Origin: Dermatophagoides farinae | Lineage: Eukaryota > Arthropoda > Arachnida > Sarcoptiformes > Pyroglyphidae | Assembly: GCF_024713945.1 (NCBI RefSeq) | Contig: NC_134678.1 | Location: 4,092,001 to 4,156,000 of the forward strand | Length of the DNA stretch: 64,000 nucleotides | Direction: 5' to 3' | Part shown: positions 61,317-64,000 of the stretch, piece after piece | Position numbering within the stretch: position 1 is the stretch's first letter | Layout: each line of letters starts with the position of its first letter | The notes under the pieces: generated by a model | The model's database searches: none | What the model was told of the DNA's origin: nothing | What the model saw: the letters and a program-made list of their open reading frames with translations, nothing else | Program-made: the position numbers and the translations under genes

Positions 61317-62177
61317 ATGGTCCACTTACGAAGTGGTGTTCGTCGTTGTCATTATCATCTTCATAATCATCATCATCATGAAGATTGGTCAAAGTCGTTG
61401 TTTATTCCATTATTTACATTATTAAATTCAAAATTCCATCATCACCAAAATGAAACAGTATTATATTGTCATTGCCGTCATCGTCATTCCATGCGATTTT
61501 CATTGTTATCATCATCATTCCTATTATTATTTCTATTAGGATTTTATATAGGTTTGATCGATACTTATGAATTTTTTCATCACGATCATCATTATTATGA
61601 ACAGCAACAACAATATCAACCGAATCAACAACAAATCTATTTCGGTCCAATCACATCGAATCGCTCGAATCAATCAAATACATTTCGTATAGGTAAATAT
61701 TTGTCATTTGAATTTCCGATTACATTTTTTTCCCTATTAAATTTTTGTTATACATGTCTGTTAGCTGTTTGCAATATCGATATGATTTAAATTTTAATGA
61801 TGATTTTGTTTTCATCTATGTATTTATATATATAGGAATTATATTTACCAAACAATCACACACTGAATTTCACCATGCAATTTTTCGTTATATAATCAAA
61901 TATTTTAATAATCGTCTACAACAACATCAAGCAATTCCAACATTAAATTCTTTGTCATCAGCCATTAAAAACCATTATCATCATCAACAACAAAATACAA
62001 TGTATTCTCCATCGCAGCAATCTATTCAGCACCCATATAATCATTTTCAAACAACTACAACAACGACATCGACCACCGAACACCCATCATCATCTACGAT
62101 GCTATCTTCTCAAATAAAAATGGTACCATTGATCAGCCATATTGATCATGATAATCCATTTCAAGTGATTCAAGAGC
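61317..62177 (+). CDS. 5' part of a low-complexity single-pass membrane protein gene (partial)
   Basis: Two exons, 61317-61692 and 61836-62177, joined in phase 1 (TATAG|gtaaat, atatag|GAATT). The second ends at a good donor, CAAGAGC|gtaagt, so the gene continues downstream. No matching acceptor and coding exon was found up to 64000, so the rest is probably outside the window. The start at 61317 (caaaATGG context) is preferred to 61266. The N-terminus is His/Cys-rich; one helix (FSLLSSSFLLLFLLGFYIG) follows near residue 65-85. Beyond it the chain is rich in Gln, His, Thr and Ser, with a TTTTTTSTTEH run. It looks like a signal-anchored protein with a disordered mucin-like outer part. No family recognised. 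Confidence 0.45.
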
Positions 62178-63575
62178 GTAAGTTTGCACTTTTTTTTCTC
62201 TTTTATAATTGTTTGATTTGTCAATCAATCAAATCGAAAATATATTAAATTTTTTTTGTCATGCAAATTCGTTTTATAACAAATACACAGATGAGTTCGT
62301 GCATTTTTTCTGGATTTTGGTTCATCAAACACAGAGAGCCATTTTTTAAGGGAAATAAAATTTATTCCAATCGTTGTTGGTTATTTTACTTAATTGAAAA
62401 CAAAAGATTCTATGGGACAATAAAAAAACGATTTCTATGTTTTAACGATTTTGTGTGTTGAAATTTTTTTTTTCATATTTTCAAATTAATTCAAATAGTA
62501 ATCTAAACTTGAATTTCGAATTATTATATTTTCGTTCAAATACAAACAATTTAATAAGTACATTTACACTCTCCAATCTTTTTTTCTTATTCAACTTTTT
62601 TAATGAGCATTCATTAAGGTGAATAATTCATGTTTATTAATTAAATTATTATCACAAGACAGAATCTTTACGTTAGAATAGTCAATGAATGATTCAATTG
62701 AATTTGTAAATTAATTAACAATTGATTTTACTAATAAAAATGAACTTTCTATTTGAAGCCTATCTCTAAATGTGGCCTATGTAAAAGAAAGATTGAAAAA
62801 TAAACACATAAATAAGAGGAAATGCGGTATATATTCTTAGTAAAAATGAAAAAAAAGTGTTAACATTCATATAATATCCTGATGAAAGATACAATACAAT
62901 CCTCTAGAGACAAATATTGTCGACAAACTGAAATGATGAACAAAAATGGCCTATCATCATAACATTATTTGTCCGTTGCTGTAACATAAACATTGTAAAA
63001 ACAACAACAATAACAATTTGAATGAATACTTTCACGGTTTATTATTTTTTCAGAATTGTCGGCATATTGTGTATGATGTTAATTATATAACATAGACCAA
63101 AGCAAAAACAAATATAAATATGTGACTATTAAATCATTCAAACTTTACGTTCATTGTTCTTATACTTGTATCATTTTCAGTTTGTTTTGATTTTTAGTCT
63201 TTTTAATCATATATTTTCATTTTCATTTTTATTTTTTTTTTTTTTGTTTTGTTTTTAAATTTCAATTTTCAGTTTGTTTCTCATTATTTCTACTCATACA
63301 GGGGTTATCAGGCAAACTGGATTTTTGTTTCTTGTTTCTATGGAATGAAGCCACCTCGCTTCATAATGAATAATCATATATGATAATGTTAATAATGAGA
63401 ATGAGAAAATAAAATTGTTGAACATGGAATCTTATTCATAAGTAACAAGGCTTATCTCCCATAATTTTAGTCATAATTCAGCAAATTTGGCTAAAAAAAT
63501 TTCGGAAATAAAAAAAAATTCAAATGACCAATAAACTGGAATGGATAATTGAATTAATGAAAAAAAACTATAGTT

Positions 63576-63592
63576 TGTGTGTGTGTGTGTGT
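63576..63592. repeat. (TG)8 microsatellite
   Basis: 17 bases of uninterrupted TG alternation. Confidence 0.9.
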
Positions 63593-63885
63593 TATAATAA
63601 TGAAACCTGTTTTTGTTATCAGATAAATGTAGCCATTGCCAAAATTTTTGGTAGCACAATCAGCATTATTTGATCACCATGATCATTAGTAATAATATTA
63701 TTCACTTATTATTATTCAGATTATTTATGATCTGACATTTCCGAAAAAAAATTGCATCTTCTTGCATGTGTATGCACAGTCAATTTCTAACAATAATGAT
63801 TTTGTCATAGAAAATATTTGTAAAGCTAAATATAAAGAAAGATTATTCTTTCTAACGCAAACACACTTACACACACACTTTGAGC

Positions 63886-63960
63886 AGAATAGTTACAAAA
63901 AGGAAAAAAAAGGTATTTAAGAAAAATACAAAACCAAGAATAGTTACAAAAAGGAAAAAA
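63886..63960. repeat. 24-bp direct repeat, two copies 51 bp apart
   Basis: The same 24 bases, starting AGAATAGTTACAAAAAGG, occur at 63886-63909 and 63937-63960. A recent local duplication; the intervening 27 bases are also A-rich. Confidence 0.85.
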
Positions 63961-64000
63961 CAACTTATTGTTAGTGACATAATAATCCACATGTATGTAT

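Larger units (their letters stand above)
62178..64000. other. Probable long intron or intergenic tail
   Basis: AT-rich with long T and A runs, a TG tract at 63576-63592 and a 24-bp direct repeat near the end. No coding exon was recognised. Confidence 0.4.

Noticed and set aside
1-64000. CRISPR arrays, rRNA genes, bacterial operons or endogenous viral elements
   Set aside because: None seen: no regularly spaced repeats, no rRNA-like blocks, no reverse transcriptase, integrase, capsid or envelope motifs. The RdRP is the cellular two-barrel type (DLDGD) with host-like introns, not a viral copy.

Overview
The window is AT-rich eukaryotic nuclear DNA. It has very compact genes, GT-AG introns mostly 47-125 nt long, and frequent head-to-head gene pairs. 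Gene content (an animal-type mosaic GPCR, Akirin, iPLA2-VIA, gustatory-receptor-like protein, CC2D2A) says arthropod. A cellular RNA-dependent RNA polymerase, minute introns and high AT content fit an astigmatid mite such as a house-dust mite (Dermatophagoides or a relative). The species call is inference; no marker gene was compared. Exon joins below were worked out by hand from splice sites and reading phase.

Layout, left to right. (1) 0-8 kb: TRMT10C/MRPP1 (-) head-to-head with a complete CC2D2A ciliary transition-zone gene (+), then an SLC25A16-like mitochondrial carrier (-). (2) 8-14.3 kb: a long stretch with no convincing gene apart from one weak 53-codon ORF. (3) 14.3-23.4 kb: serine palmitoyltransferase subunit 2 (+), the ER oxidoreductase PDIA4/ERp72 (-) head-to-head with a mitochondrial DnaJ of the DNAJA3/Tid1 type (+), and the ribosome-biogenesis factor TSR1 (+). 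(4) 24-33.7 kb: accessory genes. These are a two-pass membrane protein of unknown role, a secreted CUB protein, two GNAT acetyltransferases flanking a MOSPD2-type CRAL-TRIO protein, a gustatory-receptor-like seven-pass protein, and a doubtful Ser/Thr-rich ORF. (5) 35-48 kb: a VIA-type calcium-independent phospholipase A2, then a 9.4-kb gene for a mosaic receptor of about 3057 residues. (6) 48-55 kb: an MPV17-family protein head-to-head with an intronless TSSK-like kinase, then an SLC35G-like transporter head-to-head with Akirin. (7) 55.9-60.8 kb: a seven-exon RNA-dependent RNA polymerase with an intact DLDGD motif. (8) 61.3 kb to the end: the 5' part of a low-complexity membrane protein gene that probably continues past the window.

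The most striking item is the receptor at 38515-47951. Its ectodomain joins two CNTNAP-type fibrinogen-like modules, CUB domains, an apextrin-C-like domain, discoidin-like and C-type-lectin domains, LDLa repeats and leucine-rich repeats. These lead into a rhodopsin-like seven-pass core of the GRL101/LGR type, followed by a cytoplasmic tail that looks like the C-lobe of a dead protein kinase. The RdRP is the other notable gene, since it implies amplification of small RNAs.

Two otherwise well-conserved genes (PDIA4 and DNAJA3) each carry a single extra base beside a short homopolymer. Uncorrected sequencing error is the first explanation to test. A 55-bp hAT-type MITE with a near-perfect 8-bp target duplication lies at 29375-29429.
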